Below are positions 7,834 through 17,263 of a DNA stretch of 64,000 bases, one piece after another. Source of the stretch: JACRCT01 sp049841135 (lineage in GTDB: Bacteria; Myxococcota; Myxococcia; Myxococcales; UBA5297); NCBI GenBank assembly GCA_049841135.1, contig JASGHK010000005.1, positions 2,232,001 through 2,296,000 on the forward strand. The letters are read 5' to 3'. Below the pieces are notes generated by a model that ran no database searches, was not told the origin of the DNA, and saw only the letters and a list, made by a program, of their open reading frames with translations. Both the position numbers and the translations under genes were made by a program. Position 1 is the first letter of the stretch. Every line of letters begins with the position of its first letter.

Positions 7834-8844
7834 TCACACTCCGCGCGCAACCCCGGAAGACGCCTGGGGATCGGGCGCCGCGAGGTCCCTGACGAGCCGC
7901 TGCAGCGCCTTGCGCTCGCGCCCCGGCTCGAAGAGGTGAGCCCGCTCGGCACAGGCGGTGCGCAGGCGGGCGAGCAGGCCATTCGGCTGGAGCTGGGTCT
8001 CGCGGCAGCGCACGAGAAGCCGGGCGAGCGCGCGGGCATCGCCGGCGGGAAACGTGCCGGGGTAGCTCCCGCCGAGGATCCCGAGGTTGCCGTCGACGTG
8101 CGAGGCCAGCACCGGCGTTCCGCTGACGATGGCTTCGATGACGGCGTGGGCGCCGCCTTCCATCCGGCTCGCGTGGACGAGCACGTGCGCGCGCTGGATT
8201 CGACGGCGGGTCTCGGAGTGCGGCAGGCCCCCGAGCCAGCGGTAGCTCGGGCAGGCCGCCATGGTCGCCTTCGCCTGCGCGCCGAGCTTCGCCTCCAGGG
8301 CCTCGCCGACATGTTCGATGCAGATGTCCTCGCGGCCGGCGAGCAGCCGCGCGGCGGCGAAGAGCGTCCGCGGCGACTTCACGTCGCGCAGGTGCCCCAC
8401 CATCAGCGCCCGCAGCACCCGGGGGCTCTTGGGCAGCGGGCGCCGGGGCGTCGCCGACTGCAGCAGGACGTGCACGCGGGGCCGGTGCCGGGCCGGCAGG
8501 CAGGCCGGCCCCCGCTCGTGCAGCGCCACGAGCGCTCCGGCCTGGTCGAGCGAGCGCTGCGCGGCCGCGTCCACGGCGAGGTCGCGGTGAAGGTCGGTGC
8601 CGGTGAGGACGACCGCCAGCCCGCGCGAGCCGCGCTGGGCGTGCCACGCGGCGACGGAGGCCGCCGACCGGCGCGCGTGCAGGGCCAGCAGGACGTCGTC
8701 GGCCTCCGCGGCCGGGCCGTCGGGCCAGCGCTGGACGACGCGGGCGCTTCCCAGCGGGGCCAGCATCCTCCGCCAGCGCTGGGCGGTCCGGGCGTTGCCG
8801 TTGTTCGCCCCCGGCGGCGCGGGGCTGACGATGACGATGCGCAT
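7834..8844 (-). CDS. senB: SenB-like (TIGR04348) glycosyltransferase, selenosugar synthase family
   Basis: 336 residues, a GT-B glycosyltransferase. It starts MRIVIVSPAPPGANNGNART and has the markers of the TIGR04348/SenB group: LLALHARRSAASVAAWHA, then VVLTGTDLHRDL, a RALMVGHLRDVKSP segment at the start of the C-terminal half, YRWLGGLPHSETRRRI, and the nucleotide-sugar site SRMEGGAHAVIEAIVSGTPV with a nearby GNLGILGGSYPG. SenB proteins join a sugar nucleotide to selenophosphate to make a selenosugar in selenoneine synthesis. No senA (EgtB-like) or senC (SelD-like) gene is present in this window, so the reaction here is not proved and a thio- or other sugar is possible. The ATG at 8844 is only nine bases after the stop of the Cys-rich lipoprotein gene, so the two are probably co-transcribed. 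Confidence 0.8.
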   Translation of the reverse strand: MRIVIVSPAPPGANNGNARTAQRWRRMLAPLGSARVVQRWPDGPAAEADDVLLALHARRSAASVAAWHAQRGSRGLAVVLTGTDLHRDLAVDAAAQRSLDQAGALVALHERGPACLPARHRPRVHVLLQSATPRRPLPKSPRVLRALMVGHLRDVKSPRTLFAAARLLAGREDICIEHVGEALEAKLGAQAKATMAACPSYRWLGGLPHSETRRRIQRAHVLVHASRMEGGAHAVIEAIVSGTPVLASHVDGNLGILGGSYPGTFPAGDARALARLLVRCRETQLQPNGLLARLRTACAERAHLFEPGRERKALQRLVRDLAAPDPQASSGVARGV

Positions 8845-8853
8845 CGGGCTCGC

Positions 8854-9727
8854 CTACAGGCAGCCGCCTTGGGCGCACTTCTGGCCGGTCGGGCAGCACC
8901 AGGTGCCGCAGTCGACGTCGGTGAGCCCGCAGGCGCAGTAGCCCCCACGGCAGGTCTTGTCCTGCGGGCAGACGATGACGCACGCGCCGCAGTGCTTGGG
9001 GTCGCTCAGGAGGTCCGCGCACTCGTTGCCGCACAGCTGCAGGCCGTGGCAGTCCCGCTCGCAGCTGCCCTGGTTGCAGCGCTCGCCCTCGGCGCAGCGG
9101 TGGCCGCACTGGCCGCAGTTCGCCGCGTCGGTCAGCAAGACCGTGCACTGGCCCGAGCAGAGCGTCCCGCCGCCAGGGCAGCCGCAGGCGCCGCCGAAGC
9201 AGGAGGCGCCCGTCGCGCAGCGCCGATCGCAATCGCCGCAGTTGAGCGGGTCGGAGAGCAGGTCGGTGCACTCGCCGCCGCAGCGGGTCTCGGTGGGGGC
9301 GCAGCGGCAGCGTCCGCCCGCGCAGGACTCGGCCTCTCCGCAGGCGCTCCCGCAGGTGCCGCAGTGGAGCACGTCCCAGGAGAAGCTCGGAGCAGCTGCC
9401 GCTGCACTCGGTCCGCCCCGCGCTGCACGAGGCGACGCACCCGCCGGACTCGCAGCGCTGACCTATCACGCAGGCGCGCAGGCAGCCGCCGCAGTTGTAG
9501 GGGTCGCTCGCGTAGCGCGAGAGGTCGAAGCAGGCGCCGCCGCACAGCTCGGTGCCGGGCGGGCAGATGCAGCCGGCGTCGCCGCCACCGCAGATCTTGC
9601 CCTCCGGGCAGAGGCTGCCCAGGCAGTCGGCGCGCGAGGTGACGCACTCGCCGCGGCAGGAGGGCTCGCTGTCGGGACACGCGGGGAGCAGGGCGAGGAT
9701 CGCGAGGAGGATGGGAGAGAGGCGCAT
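8854..9727 (-). CDS. Cys-rich repeat lipoprotein, one frame break
   Basis: About 290 residues after correction. MRLSPILLAILALLPAC is a lipoprotein signal. The mature part consists of repeats of about 40 residues with the pattern C-G-G-x-C-x-D-L-x-S/T-D-P-x-N-C-G-x-C-x-x-x-C followed by C-x-x-G-x-C, seven or so in all, typical of secreted Cys-rich proteins of myxobacteria. The frame breaks at 9382-9388, where the plus strand reads GAAGCTC. Removing one base gives CSELSWDVLHCGTCGSAC, which continues the repeat pattern exactly; total length 874 is three times 291 plus one. It is followed by the SenB-like gene nine bases on. The many Cys pairs point to a disulfide-stabilised protein on the cell surface. 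Metal or selenium binding is conceivable given the neighbour, but this is only a guess. Confidence 0.82.
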
Positions 9728-10040
9728 GGGGTGATGGGGCGAGGGTGGCCGGCCGGGGGAAGGGGACGATCGGCCTGTCCGGCCGAGGGAGGCATCTTCG
9801 CATCAAAGGGCCGGGGATCTCGGACGTTGTTCACGACGCCCGAGCCGAAGGCGGACTTGGGCTTTGCCTCGTGGCCGGGGCCGGCTCTTGAGGAAGGAGG
9901 GCTGGGAACCGAGCGCTCTTCAGAGGCGACGAGAGGAGCAGGACCTCGGGGGTGCACGACGATCGATCAGGAGCTTCGCCCAGGAGCAAGGGCACGACGA
10001 GACCGCCGAGGCGGTAGACTCCGCCGCCACGGAGGTTCCA
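9728..10040. other. Divergent intergenic region
   Basis: 313 bases between the divergent Cys-rich lipoprotein and TPR-protein genes. It must hold promoters for both, but I see no convincing -35/-10 pair, repeat or small gene. The part from 9800 to 9960 is somewhat less GC-rich than its surroundings. Confidence 0.5.
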
Positions 10041-11018
10041 ATGACGCTCGCCGTGAGCACCGCTGCGCTGGCGCTCGCCCTGTCCGCCGCTGCTCCTGGC
10101 CCTGCCACGGCGGCAGCGCCAGCAGCCCCGTCTGCCGTCGCCGCCCCCGCTCCTTCCCCTGCTTCCCCCCTAGAAGCCAGGCAGCTCGCTGGCAAGAAGG
10201 CCTGGGACGAGCTGTACCTGCGCTTCTCCGCCGCCAAGGCCGCCGACTACAAGGAGGCGGACCGCAAGGCCATCGCCGCCGTCTTGATGGACGCGAGCAA
10301 GGCGCTCGCCGACGACCCGGCGCTCGCGCTCGCCTGCGCCGAGAAGTCCGCCGAGCTCGCTCCCAGCCTCGAGGCCTGGCTCGCCGCCGGGGACCTCTAC
10401 CTCAAGCTCAAGCAGGTCGCGGCCGCGGCGACGGCGTACGAGAAGGCAGTGCTCCTCGCCCCCACCAGCGGCCGCGCGCTCGTCGCCCGGGCCGACCTGG
10501 CGATGCAGGAGGGCGAGCCCGAGCTGGCCGTGGACCTGTACTCCAAGGTGCCGCCCAAGGCCCCGGAGGCCAAGACCGCCCAGGAGAAGCTCGCCAAGGC
10601 CAAAGCCGCCGCGCAGGAGCGATCCAAGGCCGTCGCCGAGCTGACCCAGGCCGACCGGAAGATCGTCGTCGGCGCCAAGCCCAGCAAGCCCGCCGAGGAC
10701 CCTCGCGCCGTCAGCAACGAGGCGGTCTGCAGCGAGTCGATGCGTGCCCTGTGCACCCTGGTCCGCCGCTGCATGCCCCAGGACCCGGGCGGGTCGAGCT
10801 GCGAGGACGAGGTGAGCGAGCAGTGCGCCAAGCTCGCCGGCAACACCAAGGTCACTCGAAAGGATCTGGATGCCTGCGTCGCCGGGCTCAACAAGGCCAG
10901 CTGCGAGAAGTTCCTGGGCGGGGTGCGCGGCGTCTCGGAGGTGTCCGCGTCGTGCAAGACGGTCGAGGACGCGCTCGACAAGCTCCGCGATGCACCCGGA
11001 CCGATGACGAACGAGTAG
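10041..11018 (+). CDS. Exported TPR-like protein with C-terminal Cys domain
   Basis: 325 residues. MTLAVSTAALALALSAAAPG is a signal-like N-terminus that runs into an Ala/Pro-rich linker. Residues about 50-190 contain TPR-like helical pairs (AWLAAGDLYLKLKQVAAAAT, ALVARADLAMQEGEPELAVD). Residues about 230-320 form a Cys-containing domain (VCSESMRALCTLVRRCMP, SSCEDEVSEQCAKL, LDACVAGLNKASCEKF) with six or more Cys that could pair. The ATG at 10041 has GGAGG five bases before it. TPR domains bind other proteins, so a periplasmic scaffold is likely. The 3' neighbour starts 54 bp on, on the same strand, so the two may share a transcript. The function is not known. Confidence 0.85.
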   Translation: MTLAVSTAALALALSAAAPGPATAAAPAAPSAVAAPAPSPASPLEARQLAGKKAWDELYLRFSAAKAADYKEADRKAIAAVLMDASKALADDPALALACAEKSAELAPSLEAWLAAGDLYLKLKQVAAAATAYEKAVLLAPTSGRALVARADLAMQEGEPELAVDLYSKVPPKAPEAKTAQEKLAKAKAAAQERSKAVAELTQADRKIVVGAKPSKPAEDPRAVSNEAVCSESMRALCTLVRRCMPQDPGGSSCEDEVSEQCAKLAGNTKVTRKDLDACVAGLNKASCEKFLGGVRGVSEVSASCKTVEDALDKLRDAPGPMTNE

Positions 11019-11072
11019 AGGGCTGCGCTCGCCAGTGTTGCGCCCGGTCGCTCTGCGGCTAGGCTTGGGCCC

Positions 11073-11456
11073 ATGCCCAAGACCGCGATGCTGGTTTGGA
11101 TCGACCACGAGGAAGCCAAGCTCGTCTCCAGCGACGGCGCGCTGCTGCGCACCGTGCGCGCGACGCCCGAGGATTCGGACGAGGAGCCCCGCCGCCCGAA
11201 CAAGCCGATGGCCAGCGGCCGGCGCGACCAGCACAGCCACGAGCGGTTCTACGCGGAGGTCGCGAAGGCCCTGCGCGGTGCGGGGCCCCTGGTGCTCAGC
11301 GGGCCTTCGACGGCGAAGACGGAGCTCTCGAAGTACCTGAAGCGGAAGGCGCCGGAGCTCGACCGCGAGGTCATCGGCGTCCAGACGCTGGACCACCCGA
11401 GCGACCGGCAGCTCGCGGCCTTCGCCCGCAAGTACTTCGCCCCGCCGCCGAAGTGA
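11073..11456 (+). CDS. eRF1 domain 3-like (host-attachment / 'translational machinery') protein
   Basis: 127 residues. The protein begins MPKTAMLVWIDHEEAKLVSS, has a basic middle (RRPNKPMASGRRDQHSHERF) and then LVLSGPSTAKTELSKYLKRK, which matches the G-P-x-x-x-K-x-x-L motif of small bacterial proteins annotated as translational machinery or host-attachment proteins. These share the L7Ae-like third domain of eRF1/Pelota. Their role is poorly defined, perhaps ribosome-linked. The start is read by homology and there is no overlap with the preceding gene. The stop TGA (11454-11456) overlaps the GTG start of the SpoIID gene, so the two are translationally coupled. Confidence 0.85.
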   Translation: MPKTAMLVWIDHEEAKLVSSDGALLRTVRATPEDSDEEPRRPNKPMASGRRDQHSHERFYAEVAKALRGAGPLVLSGPSTAKTELSKYLKRKAPELDREVIGVQTLDHPSDRQLAAFARKYFAPPPK

Positions 11457-12539
11457 TCGGCGCGCTGGCAGCGGCGGCCGTCACGACCTTGGCCTTGGCG
11501 ACGTCCGCCTCCCCGCAGGCCACGTTGCTGCGCGTCCGGATCCTCTCGCGCTCGCAGCTCACCGGGATCGAAGCCTCCTCGACGAGCGCCCTTTGCGACG
11601 GGGCGCCCCTGCCGTCGGCCCTCCGCTTTCGCGTCGCCGGGCCCAAGCTGCAGGTCGAGAACGGCCCGGCGTGCGCACTCATCGAGCTGGAGGCCGTCGA
11701 GGTCCGCACGGTGAAGCCGAGCCGGGCCTTCAAGGGCAAGGTCGAGGCCCGGGCCCGTGGCGGGGTCGTCGAGCTCGTCGAGGTGGTGCCGGTGGAGGAC
11801 TACGTCCGCGGCGTGGTCGCCTCCGAGAGCGCGACCGATCGCCCCGCGGCCCTCGAGGCGCAGGCGGTGGTGTCGCGGACCTTCGCCCTGGCCTCCCGCG
11901 GCCGCCACCGCGCCGACGGATACGACCTCTGCGATCTGGCCCACTGCCAGGTGTACGCCGGGGTCCTCGGCGGCGACGAGCGCGCGAAGGCCGCGGTCGA
12001 CGCGACGAAGGGCCAGGTGCTCCGGCGCGGCGGCAACCTCGAACCGGTCTGGTTCCACTCGAGCTGCGGCGGGGCGACCAGCAGCGCCCGCGAGGTCTTC
12101 GGCGAAGAGGCGCAGGGCGAAGGGGTGGGCGACCTCGACGAGCGGGGCGCTCCGCTGTGCGCCGCCTCTCCGGACTCAGCCTGGACGTTCTCCATCGGCC
12201 GGGAGGCGCTCGCCCAGGCGCTTGGGTTGCCGGCGCAGGGCCGCGCGCTCGAGGTCGCCCGGAAGGACCGCGCCGGCCGCATCGTCCAGGTCCGCGCCTT
12301 CGGCGCCAGGATGAGCGGCGACCAGCTGCAGTCGCGCGTCGGCCGGGCGGTGGGCTGGCACAAGCTCAAGAGCCTGCTCGCCGAGGTCTCCGAGGAGAAC
12401 GGCGAGGTCCGCTTCCGGGGCCGTGGTCTGGGCCACGGCGTGGGCCTGTGCCAATGGGGCGCCGCCACGCTGGCTGGGAAGGGCCGGACCTACCGACAGA
12501 ATCCTCGAGAGGTACTTCCCGGGCGCCAGCGTCGAGTGA
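11453..12539 (+). CDS. SpoIID/LytB domain protein, one frame break near the end
   Basis: About 361 residues after correction. The SpoIID core is complete: VPVEDYVRGVVASESATDRP with the conserved Glu, ALEAQAVVSRTFALASRG, LCDLAHCQVYAGV, PVWFHSSCGGATSSA and the C-terminal GRGLGHGVGLCQWGAATLA. SpoIID enzymes are lytic transglycosylases that cut denuded glycan strands of peptidoglycan. A hydrophobic N-terminus (VIGALAAAAVTTLALATSAS) suggests export. At 12499-12503 the frame breaks (AGAATCC). Removing one A gives YRQILERYFPGASVE and a stop at 12537-12539, the usual SpoIID ending; without correction the frame runs on into unrelated sequence. The GTG at 11453 overlaps the previous stop. Co-expression with a ribosome-type factor is odd and may be only chance. 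Confidence 0.88.
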
Positions 12540-12570
12540 GCTGCTGCTGCCGTTCCCCAGATCAACGGCT

Positions 12571-12626
12571 GATACCGATCACCGACGACGGCTGGCTTTC
12601 GGGACTCGGGGTCGGTGATCGGTATC
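12571..12626. terminator. Hairpin between convergent genes (probable bidirectional terminator)
   Basis: Perfect inverted repeat: GATACCGATCACCGAC at 12571-12586 and its reverse complement at 12611-12626, with a 24-base loop. It sits between the SpoIID stop (12539, plus) and the lipoprotein stop (12638, minus). There is no clear T run, which is common in very GC-rich genomes. A protein-binding dyad is the alternative. Confidence 0.65.
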
Positions 12627-12637
12627 GGGCCTTGTGC

Positions 12638-13039
12638 CTAGCCCTTGGAGATGTCCTGGGCGATGCGCCGGGCGAGGTCCTTGTCCCACTCCATCGCGCT
12701 CTTCTGGGCCACGACGTCGACGTGCGTGTTGTCGGAGGCGGTCTCGGTCATCGTGACCACCACGTCGACGTTGCCCTTCTTGCCGGCCAGCACGCGCTTG
12801 GCGCCGACCGGTGCGGTCTGGGACTCGGCGATCTTGATGCCCTGCTTCTGGAGCACCTGCTGAGCGTGCCGCTCCACGTGGTCGGCCGTCGCCGCCACCT
12901 CCGTCTCCGCGCCGCGGTTCGTGACGGCGATCCCCGTCGAAGCGCCGGGGCCGGCCGCTCCCGTCGTCATGCACCCGGCCGCGCCCACCGACGCCAGCAC
13001 TGCCGCCAAGAGACCTGCCGCAAAGCTCGTCCCACGCAT
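12638..13039 (-). CDS. Small lipoprotein of unknown function
   Basis: 133 residues. MRGTSFAAGLLAAVLASVGA ends in AAGC, a good lipobox. The mature part has GKKGNVDVVVTMTETASDNT and THVDVVAQKSAMEWDKDLAR, resembling the small alpha-beta domain of DUF3568-like lipoproteins, but I cannot assign it firmly. GGGAGG lies ahead of the ATG at 13039. It is transcribed away from the large sensor kinase at 13337 and towards the SpoIID gene, with which it shares the hairpin at 12571-12626. Confidence 0.82.
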   Translation of the reverse strand: MRGTSFAAGLLAAVLASVGAAGCMTTGAAGPGASTGIAVTNRGAETEVAATADHVERHAQQVLQKQGIKIAESQTAPVGAKRVLAGKKGNVDVVVTMTETASDNTHVDVVAQKSAMEWDKDLARRIAQDISKG

Positions 13040-13313
13040 CGTCGACGCCTCCCTGCCCTGAGCTTCGTGGCCCCGGGCCTGCTCTTCGGGAAGCTACGGA
13101 GCGGAGGCGGGCATGGCATCCGCCGGGGAGCGGGCGAGGGGCAGGCGCTGCCAGCTGTCCGACGGGCGACACCGTCGACCCGCTCGACGAAGCGTTCGGG
13201 CCCGTGGCGGACTGCCCCGAGCGACCGCTTCGGCCCTCCTCTGCAGGCTCCTCGACGGTTGGCGCGCAACGCACTCGAAGCCCCTGCGTCTGGAAGCTCG
13301 GCGTCCTTTCGAA

Positions 13314-13330
13314 CCACCTTCAGGAGGTGG
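13314..13330 (+). promoter_or_regulatory. Short hairpin over the kinase ribosome-binding site
   Basis: CCACCT (13314-13319) can pair with AGGTGG (13325-13330), leaving a five-base loop. The stem takes up part of the AGGAGG site that precedes the kinase ATG at 13337. It could limit translation, but it is short and may be chance. Confidence 0.3.
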
Positions 13331-13336
13331 GGTGAC

Positions 13337-16300
13337 ATGAGCTGCGACTTCCAGGTCCTCTTCGAGTCCACTCCGGCGTGCACCGTCGTCCTCTCCCCGG
13401 ACAGCCCGCGCTTCACCATCCTCGCCGCGACCGACCTCTTCCTGGCCGCGACGCGCACCCGCCGCGCGGAGGCTCGTCGGCCGAGGGGTCTTCGAGGTCT
13501 TCGCCGACGAGGAAGGTGAGGAAGGTGCCCCGCCTGGGGGGCTGCCACTCACCACGGCGGCGCTCGAGCGGGTGCTCGAACGCCGCGCAGCGGAGGTAGG
13601 CGAGGCGGTCTCGCTGACGCGGCCCGGACCGGACGGCAGCCTCGTGTCCCGCCGAGTCCGTCCGCGCACCACGCCCCTGCTGGACGAGGAGGGCCAGGTC
13701 CTCTACCTGCTGCACCAGCTCGAAGAGGTCGCCGACGCCGAGGCGGCCAGCCCCTCCCACGGCTCGGGGCGGCTGGAGCGGGCGGCGGCGGCGCTGCAGG
13801 AGAGCGAGGCGAGGCTCCAATTCGCGCTGGAGACCAGCCGGGTCGGCGCCTGGGAGATGAACCTGTCCAGCCACGCCGCCTACCGCTCGGTCGAGCACGA
13901 CCGGATCTTCGGCTACCCCGAGCTGCTGCCGCAGTGGACCTACGAGAATGTTCCTCGCGCACGTCTTGCCCGAGGACCGCGCGCGGGTCGACGAGGCGTT
14001 CCGCCTCGCCCTGGAGCGCCATGGCGACTGGGCCTTCGAGTGCCGCATCCGCCGCGCCGACGGGCAGGTGCGGTGGATCCACGCGGCCGGCCGCCACCGC
14101 CCCGGTCGCGTCCCGGGGAGCTGGTGGATGTCGGGCATCGTCCAGGACATCGACGATCGCAAGCGCACCGAGGAGGCGCTGCGCGCCCGCGAGGAGCTCT
14201 TCCGGGTGATGTTCATGAAGTCGAGCCTGGGCAAGGTGCAGGTGGACCTCGCCTCCGGCCGCTTCCTGCGCGTCAACCCCTCCTTCTGCCGGCTGACCGG
14301 CTTCACCGAGGCCGAGCTGCTCGAGCGCTCGTTCCTGGAGATCACCCACCCCGACGACCGCGAGTCCGACGCCGCCCAGCTCGCCTCCTTGGCCCGCGGC
14401 GAGGTCGAAGGCTTCGAGTCCGAGAAGCGGTTCGTGCGGCCGGACGGCTCCATGGTCTGGGGCCACGTCACCGTCAACCTGCTGCGCGACGCCGCCGGCC
14501 GGCCGCTGCACAGCATGGCCGCGGTGCAGGACGTCAGCGAGCGCAAGCAGTCCGAGGCGCGGCTGACCCGGCTCAACCGCACCCTGCGGGCTCACAACGA
14601 CAGCATCCAGGCGCTCATGCGCGCCGAGCAGGAGGGCGACTACCTGCAGCAGGTCTGCCGGATCATCGTCGGGGACTGCGGCTACCGCGGGGTCAGCGTG
14701 GGCCTGGCGGAGCGCGACCCGGTGCGGTCCCTGCGCCAGGCGGCCTTCGCCGGCTCGGAGGAGGGCAGCGTCGAGCCGCTGGAGACCACCTGGGCGGACG
14801 GGGAAGAGGGCAGCGGGCCGGCCGCCACCGCGGTGCGCACCGGCCGCGTCGCCGCCTGCCGCAACGTCCTGACCGACCCCGGCTTCGTGCTGCGGCGCGA
14901 CGAGGCCCTGCGGCGCGGCTACGCCTCGGCCATCGCCTTCCCGCTCAAGTCCGCCGCGCAGACCCTGGGCGCGCTCACCATCTACTCCGGCGAGGCGGAC
15001 CCGTTCTCCGGCGCCGAGGAGGCGCTGCTCGCGCGCCTCGCCGAGGACCTCTCCTTCGGCCTCGCCTCGCTGCGCCAGCGGGCCGCCCACCGCAGCGCGC
15101 AGGAGGCGCTCGACCGCGCCGCGCGCAAATACTCCACGATGTTCAACGCCACCTCCGACGGGGTGTGGACCTTGGACCTGCAGGGGCGGGTCCTGGAGGC
15201 CAACGACGCCTTCTGCCGCATGACCGGCTACACCCGCGACGAGCTGCTGCGCCTGAACGCCTCCGCGCTGGAGGCGGGCGGCCTGGAGACGCAGCTCCTG
15301 CCGCGGGTGGGGCAGCTCTCCTCGGCCGGGGGCCACGACCGCTTCGAGTCCCGGCACCGGCGCAAGGACGGCACCGTCTTCGACGTCGACGTCGCGGCCC
15401 TGCGCCTGGAGCTCGAAGGCGGCCAGGTGGCGCTGTTCGTGCGGGACATCACCGACCGCAAGCGCGACGAGCTGGCGCTGCGCAAGGCCATGGCCGACGC
15501 CGAGGGCGCCAACAAGAGCAAGGACGAGTTCCTGGCGGTCCTCTCGCATGAGCTGCGCACGCCGCTGACCTCGATGCTCGGCTGGGTGCGCATGATGCAG
15601 CACGGCGTGCTCGACGCGGAGACGGCGCGCACCGGGCTGGACGTCATCGAGCGCAACGTGCGCTCGCAGACCCGCCTCATCGAGGACCTGCTCGACATCT
15701 CGCGCATCATCGCCGGCAAGATGGGCATCGAGCGCCGCGCGGTGGACCTGACGGAGGTGGCGCGGCTGGCGCTGGAGAGCGCGCGGCCCAGCGCCGCGGC
15801 CAAGCGGCTGCGCCTCGAGGAGCAGATCGAAGGGGGGTCGCTTCTGGTCGACGGCGACGCGGCCCGGCTGCAGCAGGTGGTGTGGAACCTGCTCGCCAAC
15901 GCCATCAAGTTCACGCCCGACGAGGGCACCGTCCGCCTCACGCTGGGGGTGCGCGCCGGCCGGGCCGTGCTCACGGTGGCCGACACCGGGTGCGGCATCG
16001 GCCCCGGCTTCCTGCCCCGCCTCTTCGACCACTTCAGCCAGGAGGACTCGAGCTCCAGCCGCCGCTACTCGGGGCTGGGCCTGGGGCTGGCCATCGTCCG
16101 CCACCTCGTCGGCCTGCACGGCGGGGAGATCGCGGCGGCCAGCGAGGGCGAGGGGTGCGGCGCCACCTTCACCGTCACCGTGCCGCTGCGGCCGGAGCAG
16201 GGCCTGGTCGCGGCGCCACGCCGCACCGCGGTGGTGGAGCTGCCGCAGGCGCTCGCCGGAGTTCGGGTCCTCGTCGTCGACGACAACCGGGACGTGCTCG

Positions 16301-16683
16301 ACTTCCTGACGCAGGCGCTGCGCGTCGCCGGCGCCGAGGTCATCACCGCCGCCTCGGCTGGCGAGGCGCTGGACGCGGTGGAGCGCAGCCACCCGGTGGT
16401 CATGGTCTGCGACATCGGCCTGCCCGGCGACGACGGCTGCGCCCTGCTGGAGAAGGTCCGCGAGCGCGCGCGCGCCCACGGGGCCTCGGCCGCGCCGGCC
16501 ATCGCGCTGACGGGCTACGCCCAGGCCGAGGACGTCGAGCGCACCCGCGCCGCGGGCTTCCTCACCCACCTGGCCAAGCCGGTCGAGCCGGAGGTGCTCA
16601 TCCGCGCGGTCGCGAACCTGCGGTCGGGCTTCGGACCTCGGGCTTCGGGAGCCTCAGCTCCGGCACGCACCCCGGCGGCATGA
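13337..16683 (+). CDS. Multi-PAS/GAF hybrid sensor histidine kinase, two frame breaks
   Basis: About 1114 residues after correction. Order: PAS-like domain (1-130), PAS (about 165-280), PAS (about 290-410, VNPSFCRLTGFTEAELLERS), GAF (about 430-580), PAS (about 595-710, FCRMTGYTRDELLRL), HisKA with FLAVLSHELRTPLTSMLGW, HATPase with WNLLANAIKFTPDEG and DTGCGIGPGF, then a receiver with VLVVDDNRDVLDF and CDIGLPGDDG. There is no membrane segment, so it is a cytoplasmic sensor. Breaks occur at 13469-13475 (GAGGCTC; corrected RRAELVGRGVFEVF) and 13944-13950 (GAGAATG; corrected WTYEMFLAHVLPEDRARVDE). Length 3347 equals 3 x 1115 plus two, as expected for two inserted bases. AGGAGG precedes the ATG. 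The gene faces the response-regulator gene at 16871; no output gene is adjacent. Confidence 0.87.
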
Positions 16684-16757
16684 CCTGAGCGTTCGGGCTT
16701 CGGACCTCGGGCTTCGGGAGCCTCAGCTCCGGCATGCACCCCGGCGGCATGACCTGA
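16624..16757. repeat. 65-bp tandem duplication at the kinase 3' end
   Basis: Two copies at an offset of 69 bases with one mismatch (CACGCAC against CATGCAC). The first copy encodes the last residues of the kinase (FGPRASGASAPARTPAA); the second lies after the stop. Both contain the unit TTCGGACCTCGGGCTTCGGG, related to the heptad repeats at 16827-16860. Confidence 0.85.
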
Positions 16758-16826
16758 CCTGAAGCCCAAGCCCAGCCCGGGGCCCGCAGTCCGAGACCCG
16801 GGTCTCGGGCCTGCCGGCCGGCGGCT

Positions 16827-16860
16827 TGACCCGAAGCCCGCAGCCCGGAGCCCGAAGCCC
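16827..16860. repeat. Heptad GGGCTNC repeat between convergent genes
   Basis: Read on the minus strand this is a run of heptads GGGCTTC, GGGCTCC, GGGCTGC, GGGCTTC ending in GGGTCA. The same 13-base end GGGCTTCGGGTCA occurs at about 52542-52554 and 53947-53959, also between genes. It lies between the kinase stop and the response-regulator stop and could act in termination. Confidence 0.6.
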
Positions 16861-16870
16861 TCCCACCGGG

Positions 16871-17263
16871 TCAGGGATCCGCAGCCCAAGCCTCTGGCGG
16901 CAGGTGCTCCCGGAGCTTGCCGACGAAGTGGTCGGGGTCGATCGGCTTCTCGACGTAGTCGGTCGCCCCGGCCGCCAGGCAGTGCTCGCGGTCTCCGACC
17001 ATGGCGAAGGAGGTGACCGCGATGATCGGGACGTGGCGGAGGGCGTCGATCTTGCGCAGCTCGGCCGCGACCGCGTAGCCGCTCATCAGGGGCAGCTGGA
17101 TGTCCAGGAGGATGGCTGCGGGGACCCGGCGCTGGACGAAGGACAGGCCCTCGGGGCCGCTGCGCGCCTCGGCGACCTCGAAGCCGTTCCGCTCGAGCAG
17201 GAAGTGCACGAGGTAGAGGTTCTGCTCGTTGTCCTCGATGACGAGGATGAGGGGCCGTTTCAC
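16871..17263 (-). CDS. Single-domain response regulator (CheY-like)
   Basis: 130 residues: a receiver domain only. LILVIEDNEQNLYLVHFLLE carries the acidic pocket (ED), AAILLDIQLPLMSG the phospho-acceptor Asp (near residue 54), PIIAVTSFAM the switch Thr/Ser and DYVEKPIDPDHF the conserved Lys. With no output domain it acts through protein contact or as a phosphate carrier. Its GTG start at 17263 overlaps the stop of the kinase gene upstream by four bases, so kinase and regulator are made together and are probably partners. The pattern IEDNEQNLYLVHFLLERNG is of the type seen in DivK-like regulators. Confidence 0.93.
   Translation of the reverse strand: MKRPLILVIEDNEQNLYLVHFLLERNGFEVAEARSGPEGLSFVQRRVPAAILLDIQLPLMSGYAVAAELRKIDALRHVPIIAVTSFAMVGDREHCLAAGATDYVEKPIDPDHFVGKLREHLPPEAWAADP

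Noticed and set aside
13549..16569. 1006-residue minus-strand open frame over the kinase
   Set aside because: Antisense shadow of the kinase, which shows clear PAS, GAF, HisKA and receiver motifs.
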